Source: Ligustrum vulgare
Taxonomy: Eukaryota; Streptophyta; Magnoliopsida; Lamiales; Oleaceae
NCBI GenBank assembly: GCA_963555705.1
Contig: OY743181.1
Span: 29,702,513-29,766,512, forward strand
Reading direction: 5' to 3'
Length of the DNA: 64,000 nt
The notes under the pieces were generated by a model. It was not told where the DNA came from and made no database searches. It saw only the letters and a program-made list of their open reading frames with translations. Shown in pieces: positions 45,176-55,723 of the stretch (within the stretch, counting starts at the first letter, position 1; the number at the start of each line of letters is the position of its first letter). Made by a program: the position numbers and the translations under genes.

Positions 45176-46001
45176 CATTAATGTTTTGGAAGAACAACAA
45201 AGTGAAAAAGAACAGAGATCTACTTCAGAAATTCAAGAAAAAGTGGAAGAAGAAGTTAGAGTTCGACATCCTGTTAAGGCTTATGTGCCCCCCATCACAT
45301 ATCTACAAAGATAGAGGAAGCATCAGTTGGAACGACAGTTTGGTAAATTCCTGGAAATTCTTAAGAAACAACACATAAATATCCCTTTTGCTGAAGCCTT
45401 AGCCCAAATGCAACTTTACTTGAAGTTCATGAGGGAAATGTTGTCAAACAAAAGAAAGCTTGTAGATTTTGAAACAGTAGCTCTTACTGAAGAATGCAAT
45501 GCCATCTTACAAAAAAGGTTACCACGAAAGCAGAAAGATCCAGGGAGTTTCTCTATCCCTTGTACTGTTTGTAACTTTAGTTTTGATAATGTCTTGTGTG
45601 ATCTTGGGATCATTGTTAATCTAGTGCCTCTATCTGTTTACAGAAAACTTGGTTTGAGGGAGCCTAAACCAATGAATATTACTTTGAAGTTGGGGAACAT
45701 GTCAATCCAATATCCATATGGGATAGTTGAGAATGTTAAAGTGAAAGTGGACAAATTTTTCTTCCCAGCCGACTTTGTGAATTGGACATGGAGGAAGACA
45801 CGCAGATGCCCCCTCATCTTTGGAAGGCCGTTTCTAGCTACTAGAAGAGCACTAATCGACATTGAAAAGGGAGAAATCATTTTTAGGGTCGAGAAGGAAC
45901 AAGTCACTTTCAGCATAAAGCCAAGACAGGATCTTGAAGTTCAAAATGAGAGTTGCTTCAAAGTGGAGGAAGTAGTCAAGAAACCAAAAGAAAAGCAGTA
46001 A
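45176..46001 (+). pseudogene. Athila/Tat-type aspartic protease region
   Basis: The frame at 45327-46001 (224 codons, open) has AEALAQMQLYLKFMREMLSNK, then FSIPCTVCNFSFDNVLCDLG where the family has ...ALCDLGASVNLMP; here the active-site DLGA reads DLGI. CPLIFGRPFLATRRALID follows, the standard hydrophobic-G-RPFL block. Upstream (45176-45326) is a Glu/Lys-rich linker and VKAYVPPIT in broken frames. RT and integrase do not follow; a short 3' UTR and LTR do. Confidence 0.85.
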
Positions 46002-46356
46002 GTTGTGATCATCCATGAGCGATGTAAGGAAAATCATTAGATTCATTAGGGTGACCACATGGGATTCGAGTTTGAATGTGCATAACAAGCTACAGAGTGT
46101 TAAGTATATCCTTTGCATGAGTAGGAATTTGACTTTGGCTATCAACACACACACACTTGAAAATTTGGTATGAGATAACTAGAAATTATTTTACTATGTT
46201 GTTCATGACTCTTGCTAAAATATGAATTGATTTGGACTATTGAGGCATATGGTATACATGTTAACAAAACAAAAATAATTGCTTTCTGTTATTTTAATTT
46301 GTTACTTTAGCTTACATTGTTCGAGGACGAACAATAGTTCTAGTTTGAGGGTATTT
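46002..46356 (+). other. 3' untranslated region and polypurine tract of the Athila-like element
   Basis: Non-coding, with TTCGAGGACGAACAATAGTTCTAGTTTGAGGGTATT just before the LTR. This string, ending in a G-rich tract then TGATAAG, is familiar from plant Athila/Tat elements. Protease runs directly into it, so pol is deleted. Confidence 0.75.
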
Positions 46357-46768
46357 GATAAGTGTATTTTATACACTTATTTATATATCAAAGTTAGAAT
46401 AAATTATTTTCGTTTAAGAATATAGGCTATTTAATTTGTGTTTATTTGTGTACTTTTCAGAAAATATCTCGAAAGATGGAGAATGAAGCAATTTATGGGA
46501 AAAACACAAAATTGGATGCTAATCGGAGCGTAATTGAGTGATTGAGAAGTTTGTGACATCAACCGAGAAGCACGTTTGGTGCTAAAGAAAGCAAATCAGA
46601 AGTTGAGAGCTGAAACGAGTAAATTGAGAATATTCAAAAGTTTAGGGACTCAATCGCAACTATTGGAAGTTGAGGACTGAAGGTGTAATTAAAAGTCAAC
46701 TTTGTGGGAAACAGGCAGCAGGGTGGTCCTTATTTTATTTAATCAAAAACTTGTTCACAAATATCTCG
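46357..46768 (+). repeat. 3' LTR of the Athila-like element, truncated
   Basis: Starts TGATAAGTGTATTTTATAC and follows the text of the inverted LTR at 46769-48418 (ACTTTTCAGAAAATATC, AAATTGGATGCTAATCGGAGC). It loses similarity near 46690 and is cut by the inverted LTR at 46769. Confidence 0.75.
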
Positions 46769-48418
46769 TGATGCGAGATACACCCACAAGTGTACGGGTG
46801 TTGAAAAGTAATAAAGTGAACCTAGAAGTCCGGATTATCGTCCCACGAAGACCTCTATTAAGTACCGAAATATGTTAGTTCTGTCCCTATTTGAACGGAT
46901 GAAAGAGTTTAGTGTTTTAAGCTAAAACTAAGAAAATAAACTAAAGAATTAAAATTGCGAATTTGTTTTGTTTTTAAAGATGATCGTAAAGTAGTTGAGA
47001 ATCCCGATTTCACCTAACCAATTAAATCAAATTCCAATTTCATGTTTTATTTCCTAAATATGTACTCGGTTGAATTCACTAATGTATATTGAAATACCTC
47101 TCTCGAGTTTAAATCAATTCTACCTAAATAAGTCAACAATGTATCTCTATAGAGGGTCCGAATATTCCTTATCTAGATGTATAGCACATAAGAATTCACA
47201 CATGACCGCAATGATAACAAGAGTATATCTATATCTCTTCTCCAATTACGGGATTTATTACCTTGATCTAAGTTATTAACTTACCTCTCGGATTATGGAA
47301 ATAACTCATTAAATCATAAATAAGTGGTCAGTTCATTCACGCATTAAATACAATAATAAATCAATACATGCAACGAATCATTAAAACAATGAAATATTGA
47401 AACTAAAATAATAAAATTAGGCTACATCATTCATATCAACATAGATTTTAGTTACACATCATGATTAAATAGCAAAAACTACAATAATAAACGTTCATTG
47501 AAAATAATATACAGAAAGGAACGCTTGCACCAAGTATCGATCAATTATCTTCAATTCACGTCATTTTGCGATGCTTGAATCCCCAAGAATTTGATGTTGA
47601 ATTCTCAATTGTGGATCGTTCTTAGGAGAGGCAAAGGTCTCTGATTTTTGTGCCAATAGGTTGTATTTAAAGTCGGAGAAGAGACTTAATCGAAAAAGGA
47701 AATCAAATTGTCAAACCCGCACGCGAGTCTTTTTTGGTCTCTGGATAGTGTTCAGTGTTTCGATCATATCTTTCTATTCCTTTGTCCGATTGAGGTTATT
47801 AAAATTGTATTAGGAGGATAAATTAAATTAATATAATTCTTCCTGAAATAGGATTTTCCCAATTCGAATGTTTACTACCCCAAAATCAGGTCTCAAAGTT
47901 CGACTAGAGATCTGTCCAGAATCTTGTGCAATTGAAATTAATTTATGATAATATTCTTATCATATTTCATTTCCTTTTTACCTCTACTTGCATCCAATTG
48001 ACTCCTAAAAATTCTCAAAGTATTGTCTTGTGATCCAAGTCAATTATTGGATATTTGCAAGTTGGTTCCTCATGTTTAATTTGCTCTTCAGTTCTTCAAC
48101 TTTCAATTGCAATAATATAGTTCTCATACTTTGGAATCTTCTCAATTTGTTCATTTCAACTCTCAATTCCTTCAATTGGATCCTCCAACTTCTTATTCCT
48201 TTACTTTGGCACATTGCATCTTTCCCTGTCGACGTCATTAGCCTCACGATTGTCCAATTTAGCTCCAATTAGCATCCAATTGAACATTTTTTCATCAATT
48301 GCTCAATTCTCATGATTTGGGATATTTTCTGAAAAGTAAATAAGTAAGCTCACATTAAATATAATTTATTCAAAAACAACAATAATATATTCTAACTTTG
48401 ACATATAAAATACACTTA
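46769..48418 (-). repeat. Related Athila/Tat-type LTR in inverted orientation (~1.65 kb)
   Basis: Left end TGATGCGAGATACACCC. Right end (reverse complement) reads AAGTGTATTTTATATGTCAAAG, the same start as the LTR at 46357 but without the terminal TGAT. The minus strand has a TTTAAATACAACC TATA-like box near 47660. No primer site or PPT is adjacent, so it is a solo or broken LTR. Head-to-head with the 46357 LTR it forms a large imperfect inverted repeat. Confidence 0.7.
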
Positions 48419-48425
48419 TTTATAT

Positions 48426-48764
48426 GTGGCTCGGGAAACGCGACGAATAACACGGAAATTAAAATACAACGATAAGAAAGATCTAAATTCAGCAAGAAAC
48501 ACAATAACAAGACCCAAGAAACATAAGAACAATAATAAAAGATAGATTGACAATAGAACCTTGACCCAATATTCAAGACGCAAGAAACGATGCGGAATAA
48601 AAACCAAGATTGGTGAACGCCACAAGGGATGTCATTTCCTTGATAAGTTCTGGTTAGAATGGTACAAATATTCTCACAAATATTTGATAAGTTCAAGATT
48701 GTTCTTGAAGAACAAGAAAAGGAATCCTCCTTTTTCTCAAAGAGTAAAAACTCAATTTCAATTC
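48426..48764 (-). repeat. 3' half of a gypsy LTR fused to gag
   Basis: Matches the inner halves of the LTRs at 37718 and 49620 (ACCTTGACCCAATATTCAAGACG, CCTCCTTTTTCTCAAAGAG). At 48752-48764 it joins gag within GAGAATTGAAATT-like sequence present in both partners, indicating deletion by microhomology. Confidence 0.8.
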
Positions 48765-49200
48765 TCCCGAAACAACTTTCACATCACATCTATCCTTTTA
48801 TGTGGACATTGAAGTGCAATGTGACCCAAATCCAAACATTTAAAGCATTTAGTATTTCTATCCTTCGGAGGTTTGGACTCGGAATTATAGTTACTTTTGA
48901 TTGTTATTTCCTCCCTCCTCTTTGGAACATGATCACTACTGTCCCGCTTTGATGTCTCCTTTCACTTCAATGGCATTTCATCAACCCATCTCCATCCCTA
49001 GTATTGGATTCATGCCTCTTATCCCTCCTAGCTCTAGAATCCCCTTGAGATTGGTCCTTTCGCCATCGTGCTTCTCTTTCATCCATCCTAGCCAAGAATT
49101 TATCCCATTGTGCCTCCATGAATTTAATCATTTAATTTACTGTTCGACACCCATTGTTGAAGATAATGAAGATCTTCCCCTATGAGACATGTTTAATAAC
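48765..49200 (-). pseudogene. Gypsy gag with internal deletion
   Basis: The minus-strand zinc knuckle CFKCLDLGHIALQC lies at about 48780-48825, preceded by SDHVPKRREE matching the intact element's EHVPKGKEE. Further right (to 49190) is the N-terminal gag part around WDKFLARMDERE and QSQGDSRARRDKR. The whole Retrotrans_gag domain between these parts is missing. Confidence 0.75.
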
Positions 49201-49619
49201 AAGAAAAAGAGATAAAATTCCTCACAAAATTTATCACTCGTGTATCACTCAAAATCCCCTTTTCAATATCACTCAAAAACCTATCAAGAATCATAAATAA
49301 GGAATTTATGGAAGACATGAAAAAAAATAAGAATTGAGAAATTCTCGGAATATTTGAATTTTTTTTTTTTTTTTTTTGGTAAATTTCAGATTTTTTTTAA
49401 TCCGAAATTTGACTACGAACACATCAAAACAAATATGACTGAATTTGAATAAGAATTGACTAAAATAAACAAGTTTAAAATTTTGTGAGAATTTTAATGG
49501 ATCAAAATAAGGAAAACTTGACTGGCACGAAAAACAAGAAAAAAAAGAAAACTCAAGAAAAAGAAGAAAAGGTCAAGAAATACCAAGAACTAAATTTAGA
49601 TCAAAGTTCTAATACCACC
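49201..49619 (-). other. Leader and primer-binding site of the nested gypsy
   Basis: Non-coding, T-run at 49362-49378. On the minus strand the bases directly after the LTR read GGTGGTATTAGAAC (49606-49619), a variant of the TGGTATCAGAGC tRNA-Met primer site. This sets the right LTR as 5'. Confidence 0.75.
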
Positions 49620-50352
49620 TGATTCAATTCCACTCAAGAAACGCGAAGAAGAACGCGGAAATTAAAACACAACGATAAGAAAGATCTAAATTCAGTGAGA
49701 AACACAATAACAAGACCCGAGAAACATAAGAACAATAATAAAAGATAGGTTGATGATAGAACCTTGACCTAATATTCAGACGCAAGAAATGATGTGGAAT
49801 AAGAATCAAGATTGGTGAATGGAACGCCACAAATATTCTCACAAATATTTGATAAGTTCAAGATTGTTCTTGAAGAACAAGAAAATGAATCCTCCTTTCT
49901 CTCAAAGTGTAAAAACTCAATTTCAATTCTCAATAATATAAAAGTTGTGTTACAATAATGAGAATATGAATAATATAATAAAAAAATGACCTAGCACTAA
50001 CCTTATCGCATTAGGGTTGAAAAATAAATTAATTAGTAATGAAATAGAAATTAACTTAAAAATCGAGAAAATCTGCTTCTGTCACAACCGCGCGATCTCG
50101 CATGCAAATCTATCGCAATCGCGTGGAGTCGCTTGAAACTCTTGGGTGAAATTTTTGTATCATCGCGCGCTTCTCTTGACCATGCGATTGTGTGGTAGCA
50201 CCGACTGCACCTTTTTCGTTCTTTTGAAACAACTTGATCCAGTCTGATTCTTGGTTCGAGCCCAACACGAAACATGCTTGTTTCCCATGTAGATTTTCGT
50301 GACATCGCCCTTATCTTGGTTTCTCTTTTGATCTTCTACCTCGGATCACATC
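49620..50352 (-). repeat. 5' LTR of the nested gypsy (733 bp)
   Basis: TGATTCAATTCC to GATCACATCA, aligned along its length with 37718-38499 but shorter by indels. The right flank is ATTAA and resumes the minisatellite in phase. It carries GCGATC/GATCGC-type palindromic words at 50090-50200. Confidence 0.85.
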
Positions 50353-50357
50353 AATTA

Positions 50358-50990
50358 AGGGCCACATTGACCCAGTTGTCTAATGTGGTAGGCCATTTGT
50401 GTTTTTGATACTCGTAGTGTTCATGTTGTTTACTATGGTTGGCTAGCTGTGCGTTGATATCCTTCACAACCAGGTTGTTTACCGTAGTAAGCTATTCAAG
50501 CATTGAGGGCCACATTAACCCAGTTGTCTATTGTGGTCGGCAGTTTGTGTGTTTGATAGCCGTAGTGACCAGGTTGTTTACCGTGGTTGGCTAATTGTGC
50601 GTTGATAGCCATCACGGCCATGTTGTTTACCATGGTTGGCTATCCAAGCATTGATGGCCACATTGACCTAGTAGTCTAATGTGGTCGGTCATTTGTGTGT
50701 TTGATAGCCGTAGTAACCTGGTTGTTTACCATGGTCGGCTAGTTGTGCGTTGATAGCTGTCACGACTAGGTATTTACCGTGGTCGACTATTAGAGCATTA
50801 AGGGCAACATTGACCCAGTTGTCTATTGTGGTCAACCATTTGTCTGTTTGATAGCCGTAGTGACTAGGTTGTTTACCGTGGTCGGCTATTGTGCATTGAT
50901 AGCAGTCAAGACCTGGTTGATTTATCGTGGTTGACTATTCGAGCATTGAGGGCTGCATCGACCCAGTTGTCTATTGTGGTTAGCTTTTGC
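50358..50990. repeat. Minisatellite with ~150-bp higher-order unit, right part
   Basis: Continuation of 37090-37717, starting GGGCCACATTGACCCAGTTG, with the same three-monomer alternation. With the nested gypsy removed, the array is about 1.26 kb. It sits on the 3' side of the gag-only gypsy whose gag is at 52.3-53.7 kb, a place where Tat-type elements often carry tandem repeats. Confidence 0.85.
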
Positions 50991-51053
50991 AAGGTTATTC
51001 AAGTGAAGAACTAACTTCAAAAACTTTTCAAGGAAATACTCGAAATTAAATTT

Positions 51054-52135
51054 AGGGTAATTGTCGCAAAAGGTCCCTACCTTTGGACATTCTTGTGCAA
51101 TTCATCCCAATGTTTGGTTTTTTGGCATTTTCACCCCCACTTTCACATTTCTTTGCCGAAAACCTCCCTGATATTTGATTCCATCCAAAGAACCGTTAGT
51201 TGACTCAAAAATTACATATTGACCACTTTAATGAAGGACAAAAATGAAGGGCAAACAATTCATTTCCTATTATTTAATTTAAAATGATGAAAAAGAAAGA
51301 ATGAAATAAAAACAAAAAAATATTTGTTACCGTTCATCTTCTTCCCAACCCTATTCCCACTCGTTCAATTGCTGTAATTGGTATGGTTGAAAACAACAAT
51401 TTCTGTGCATTTAATTTATTGGTGGAGATGGTGAAAATTTAGGGTTTCACATGTTTAGGTCTGAAATTTACGCAAAGAAAATGACAGGCTTGAGGGAGAC
51501 GATTAGGGTTCCAATCTGAATCCTTTCCTGCCTTAACACCAAAAAGATGCCCTAGCGCAATTATAGCAATTGGAAAAAAATAAAGAGGGTTTAATTGAAC
51601 TGAACGGGTGAGAATGGAGTTGGGAAGAAGATGCACATTAACAATTTTTTTTTTTTTTTTTTTTTTATCATTTCTTTTACATCATTTTAAATTAAATAAT
51701 AGGAAATGACTTGTTTTTCCTTCATTAAAACAGTCAATAAGATTATCAAAAAAAAAAGTTAATAGGTGACTTTTGGATCAACTAACGGATTTTTGGATTA
51801 AATTAGACAATAAGGACGTTTTTTTAGCAAGAAAAGGTGAAGGTAATGGTGAATTTGCCAAAAAAAAAAAAAAAAAAAAACGTTGAGACGAATTCCATAA
51901 GAAGTGTGAAAGGTAGGGACCAATTACCCAATACAAAATCACACTTTTGTCCTTCATTAAAATGGTCAATAAGTAATTTTTAAGTCAACTAATGGTTCTT
52001 TGGATGGAATCAAACGGTAGAGACATTTTCGGCAAAGATATGTGAAGGTGGGGGGTGAAAAGGCCAAAAAACCAAACATTGGGATGAATTGTACAAGAAT
52101 GTCCAAAGGTAGGGACCTTTTGCACCAATTACCCT
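51054..52135. mobile_element. TIR element (~1.08 kb) with nested inner inverted repeats
   Basis: Arms 51054-51265 and 51925-52135 are inverted repeats of about 210 bp starting AGGGTAATTG, with a flanking 6-bp direct repeat AAATTT at 51048-51053 and 52136-52141. Shared text includes AAAGGTCCCTACCTTTGGACATTC and CCAAACATTGGGATGAATT. Inside, 51240-51300 and 51660-51720 form a second inverted pair around poly-T/poly-A runs. No transposase ORF, so it is MITE-like and non-autonomous. Confidence 0.78.
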
Positions 52136-52141
52136 AAATTT

Positions 52142-53718
52142 ATCTAGGAAAATAATTGACTTCACATTTATTGTTATGAAAATAGTATTGAGATATGTTA
52201 GGAATGAGGTTACTGATTATACTCTGGATTCTCGATGCGGTCCCACACAGATGTTCTTTTTCGGACGTCCCGTTGGTAGGCCTTCCTCGCAGACCTGCTA
52301 TCTTTGCACGAGGGTTCTCTGGTAAAGACTATGATCACGCCACCTAGGGGTTTTTTTTGTGTGGTTGATTATGCTCATGTGACCCTTGCTTAGGAGGGGT
52401 GTGTTGTCCCCTATGATCCATATCATTGTCTTTTCTTATGAACAGTCCCAGGTACCCTGATCTGATTAGGCATTCAATTTTGTCTTTCAGTTGGTAGCAA
52501 TCCTCTATTCTATGCCCCGGTCCTTTATGAAAACAACAATACGCATCATTCATGGGGCGGCATCGATCGATATTCAATAGTTTCGCTTATGTGATTACAC
52601 CTTTTTGGGAGACCTACATGATGCCCTCTAGCAGTGAGACCTTAATGAGTGTGTATTGATTGTACCTACCATGAAAGTCTCTGTTTGAGTCCCAAACTTT
52701 TTGCTTCTTATGATCCTCCCTGGAGGGTTCTTTTGCGACCTTTCTCTTTGTGTGTTCTTCTGGTTCTTCTTTTGCTATCTAAGCTTCTTCAACATTGATG
52801 TACTTCTCAGCCCTGACAAGCAATTCACTAATATCGGTTGGAAGTCTCTTCGTTAGTGATATCAAGAAACGTTCTTGCCTTAATCCATTAGTCAAGATTG
52901 AAACGGATAGTTTGGCATCTAGGTTGGGGACTTCGAGTGCTTCTTTGTTGAAGCGTTGAATGTAATGTTGAAGGGTTTTACCCTGTTGTTGCTTGAATGT
53001 CATGAGTTGTCCACTGGTCTTTCTATACCTTTTGCTACTGGAGAAATTCTTTAGGAAGCAATCAAAGAATTTTTTGAAATTAAAGATGGAATTGGTGGGA
53101 AGTTGGGAGAACCATGTTTGGGCTCTCCCTTTGAGGGTGGTCAAGAACACTCGACATGTATTGCGTCGGCAAAGCCATAAAGTATCATCATGCTGTCTAA
53201 CCTTTCTAGGTGTTCCTTTGGGTTGAACACGCCATCATATTCTGGCAGGCTAGGTAGCTTGAAGTTTCTTGGGAGTGGTTTGTCCAAGATTTCTCGTGTA
53301 AACAGGTTAGATCGTTTCTTCTGCTCTCAGGATTCGTGGGGGTATGAGTTACCCGATGTACACACTTCTGTCTGCCGAAGGCTTTCTTCCAATTGGTCAC
53401 CTGGTTCAGTTTCGTCGCTTCCTTCAGGCGCTCTTGGATTTGTTTCAATTGGTGGCTGCATAGGGGCAGCCAGGGAGGTTCGAACTTTGCACTGATCTTG
53501 CAGATCTCTGGCATCTAGGGCTGCTGCTACAACCGTCTGGATCATATCATTGATGTGAAGGTAACACGGGGGGATTTTCTCTTGCGAGAGGATGTGTATC
53601 TACCACTTCTTGGTTCAGTTGTTTAGAGGCACGAATATCTAATGGACCTTCTTTTACTGCTCGTCGAGTTGTTACCATTTTTCTTTTTCCTTTCGTACCC
53701 CCACGTTGGGCGCCAAAC
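52142..53718 (-). pseudogene. Gypsy gag and zinc-knuckle region
   Basis: gag domain at 52779-53150: FLTTLKGRAQTWFSQLP, FSSSKRYRKTSGQLMTFKQQ, FNKEALEVPNLD and NGLRQERFLISL, a plant gypsy Retrotrans_gag. At 52344-52577 CCFHKGPGHRIEDCYQLKDKIECLI is the family's zinc-knuckle-like block before protease. The N-terminal region (53206-53786 in two frames) is Gln/Arg-rich linker. It begins near the primer site at 53700-53718 (minus strand TTTGGCGCCCAACGTGGG), a common gypsy PBS. No protease, RT or integrase is found downstream before the minisatellite. Confidence 0.82.
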
Positions 53719-53920
53719 TGTTGGTGTAATTTTTGAGTTACTAATATCAAGGTGATTTGTGTATATTTGTGTATCCCGTAACACACGAGTTGTTCACTTT
53801 TGAAGTTGATTTTTGTCCCACCGCACTGGGCACGTCCTTAGGAATTTGAATACTTGACCTCATGATATGAGGATTGTGAGGGTATCCCTGGTACCACTAG
53901 AAATATAATCCTTGTCAACA
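53719..53920 (-). repeat. 5' LTR of the gag-only gypsy (202 bp)
   Basis: TGTTGGTGTAATTTTTGAG to CTTGTCAACA, directly beside the TTTGGCGCCC primer site. Its first 50 bases recur at 35200-35254. The copia integrase resumes immediately to the right. The flanks show no exact target duplication. Confidence 0.7.
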
Positions 53921-55690
53921 TTTTATATATTGAATAACTCTTGTGAAAATCAAGCCAATAAGAAATTAAAAATTCTTAGAACTCCTAATGGCCATTAATT
54001 TGTAATGAGTACTTTGATAAATTTTGTAATCTTTAACACATAATTGTCACCTGGATTCCTCAAGAGAATGGCTTAGCTGAAACGATGAATATGACCCTCT
54101 TAGAAAAAAAAAAAAAAAAAAATAGATGGCATGCTAATAAGCTCAAGTCTCCCAAAGCTATCTCGGGAAAAAGTTAAGTTGTGAAAACTACATCTTACCT
54201 TATTATAAATATCCTACTAAACTACTACAATATCATACACCTGATCATAATTGGAGTGAATATATTGTTAACCATTCCGAATTAAGGGTATTTGGATTTT
54301 CCGCTTATGCCCATCCAAATGAGTGAAAAATGGAATCAAGGGCCATTAAAGAAATTTTCTGGGTAATAGTGAATGGGCGAGAGGGTACAGACTTTAGCAT
54401 AGAGGTGAGGAGGGTACAACGTCATAATAAGCAAAAATGTGACTTTTAATGAAAATGAACTTCGAGAAAAAATTTAAATTAGCAAGCGATAGGCTGAGGA
54501 GAGAAATAAGGCCACCTGCCATATTTGATGAAGCAGATTTTGTCTATGCTTTTATTGTAGGAAATTTCCTTGAGAATGAGCCTTATTCTTATGAAGAGAC
54601 TGTAAGTGGAAAAGATGCAAGCCTCTGGCTTGCAACAAAGAAATATGATAGCTTTCGTCAATCAAATTAAAAATTGGAGTTCAATAAATAAATCTAAGGG
54701 GAAAAAAATTATATACTTTAATGAATTTGCAAAATAAAAGAGAATGAATCTAAAGTTAACATTGTTAGGTACAAGGTCAAGTTAGTTGCTAAGGGCTTCA
54801 CTCAAAATGAAGGAATTAACTACAATAAAATATTTTTACACGTAGTCAAATATACTTCTGTAAGGACTTTATTGTCTCTTGTTTCTCAATTTTATTTTAA
54901 ATTGATTAGATGTGAAAACTATTAATTTTTAAATGAAAAACTTGGATGCAAAAAATTTATATGTTTCAACCTAAAGGTTTAGGACAAAAAAGAAAATGTA
55001 ATTGTGTGTGTTTCTTAAATAATCTTTGTATGATTTGAAACAAGCAACTGGACAATAATATAAAAGGTGTGACACTTCATAAACGGGCTTAAGTTCAATA
55101 AAGTGAGCATGATCCATGTTTTTACTTTAAAGCTAAAGGAGGCTCAATTTCTTGTTATATTATGTTGTATGTTAATGACAAGTTTCTTGCTGGAAGAGAT
55201 GTGTGAAATTGATGTTACAAAATAGAAATTAAAACTTTGGTTTTAAAATGAAAGAGTTAGGACCTGCAAGAAGAATATTAGGGGTGAGAAAATTATAAGT
55301 GAAAGAAAAAAAAAAAAAAAAAAATTGTTTTTAAATCAACGGTCATATATTTCTCAAGTTCTACGTGAAATTTGTTTTACTAATAATAATGATGTGTTAC
55401 ATTCTGACATCCAATCTCCATTACACTTAAGTAAAAATCATGTCTTCATTATAGGACAAAATATATTGATGTTAGATTTCATTTATTAGAGAAATGTTAG
55501 AAAAAGAAATCACAAAGATAGTCGAAGTATCTACTTTGTATAATCCACTAGATATGGGAACCAAAATACTACCTCTAAATAAATTAAGAGATTGTTTAAA
55601 TATCATAAGTATTAATACGGGATAATATTTTGCAGGTACAAGAGCGAATAAAACATAAAGAAGTAAACATCTAAATCCACTTAGATGTTG
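53921..55690 (+). pseudogene. Copia relic continued: integrase, RT, RNase H end
   Basis: Integrase resumes in broken frames with KKLKILRTPNG (family: KKVKxLRTDNG), CNEYFDKFC and REWLSxND (54000-54100). RT N-terminus: DRLRREIRPPAIFDEADFVYAF (54490-54560) and SYEETVSGKDASLWL; RT body: KLVAKGFTQNEGINYNKIF (54775-54835), CYMLMTSFL in place of YVDDMLI. The RNase H tail FIREMLEKEITKI and NPLDMGTK lies at 55480-55570. The middle of RNase H is deleted. This is the same element as 33691-35199. Confidence 0.8.
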
Positions 55691-55723
55691 AAAATTTGAA
55701 ATTGTCTAAATTTTATAAATAGA

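Larger units (their letters stand above)
37718..50352 (-). mobile_element. Minus-strand gypsy nested in the minisatellite, itself heavily invaded
   Basis: LTRs at 37718-38499 (3') and 49620-50352 (5'), target duplication ATTAA at 37713-37717 and 50353-50357, and perfect repeat phase on both flanks prove a single original insertion. Internal order, right to left: primer site, gag with an internal deletion, a rearranged LTR fragment, Athila-like and LINE insertions, protease remnant, PPT, 3' LTR. RT and integrase of its own are not seen. It is related to the 10052-14470 element, with 40-odd shared protease-region residues. Confidence 0.85.

Noticed and set aside
48030..48272. Leu/Asn-rich ORFs on both strands at 48.0-48.3 kb
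   Set aside because: They overlap the U3 part of an Athila/Tat-type LTR and have no domain.
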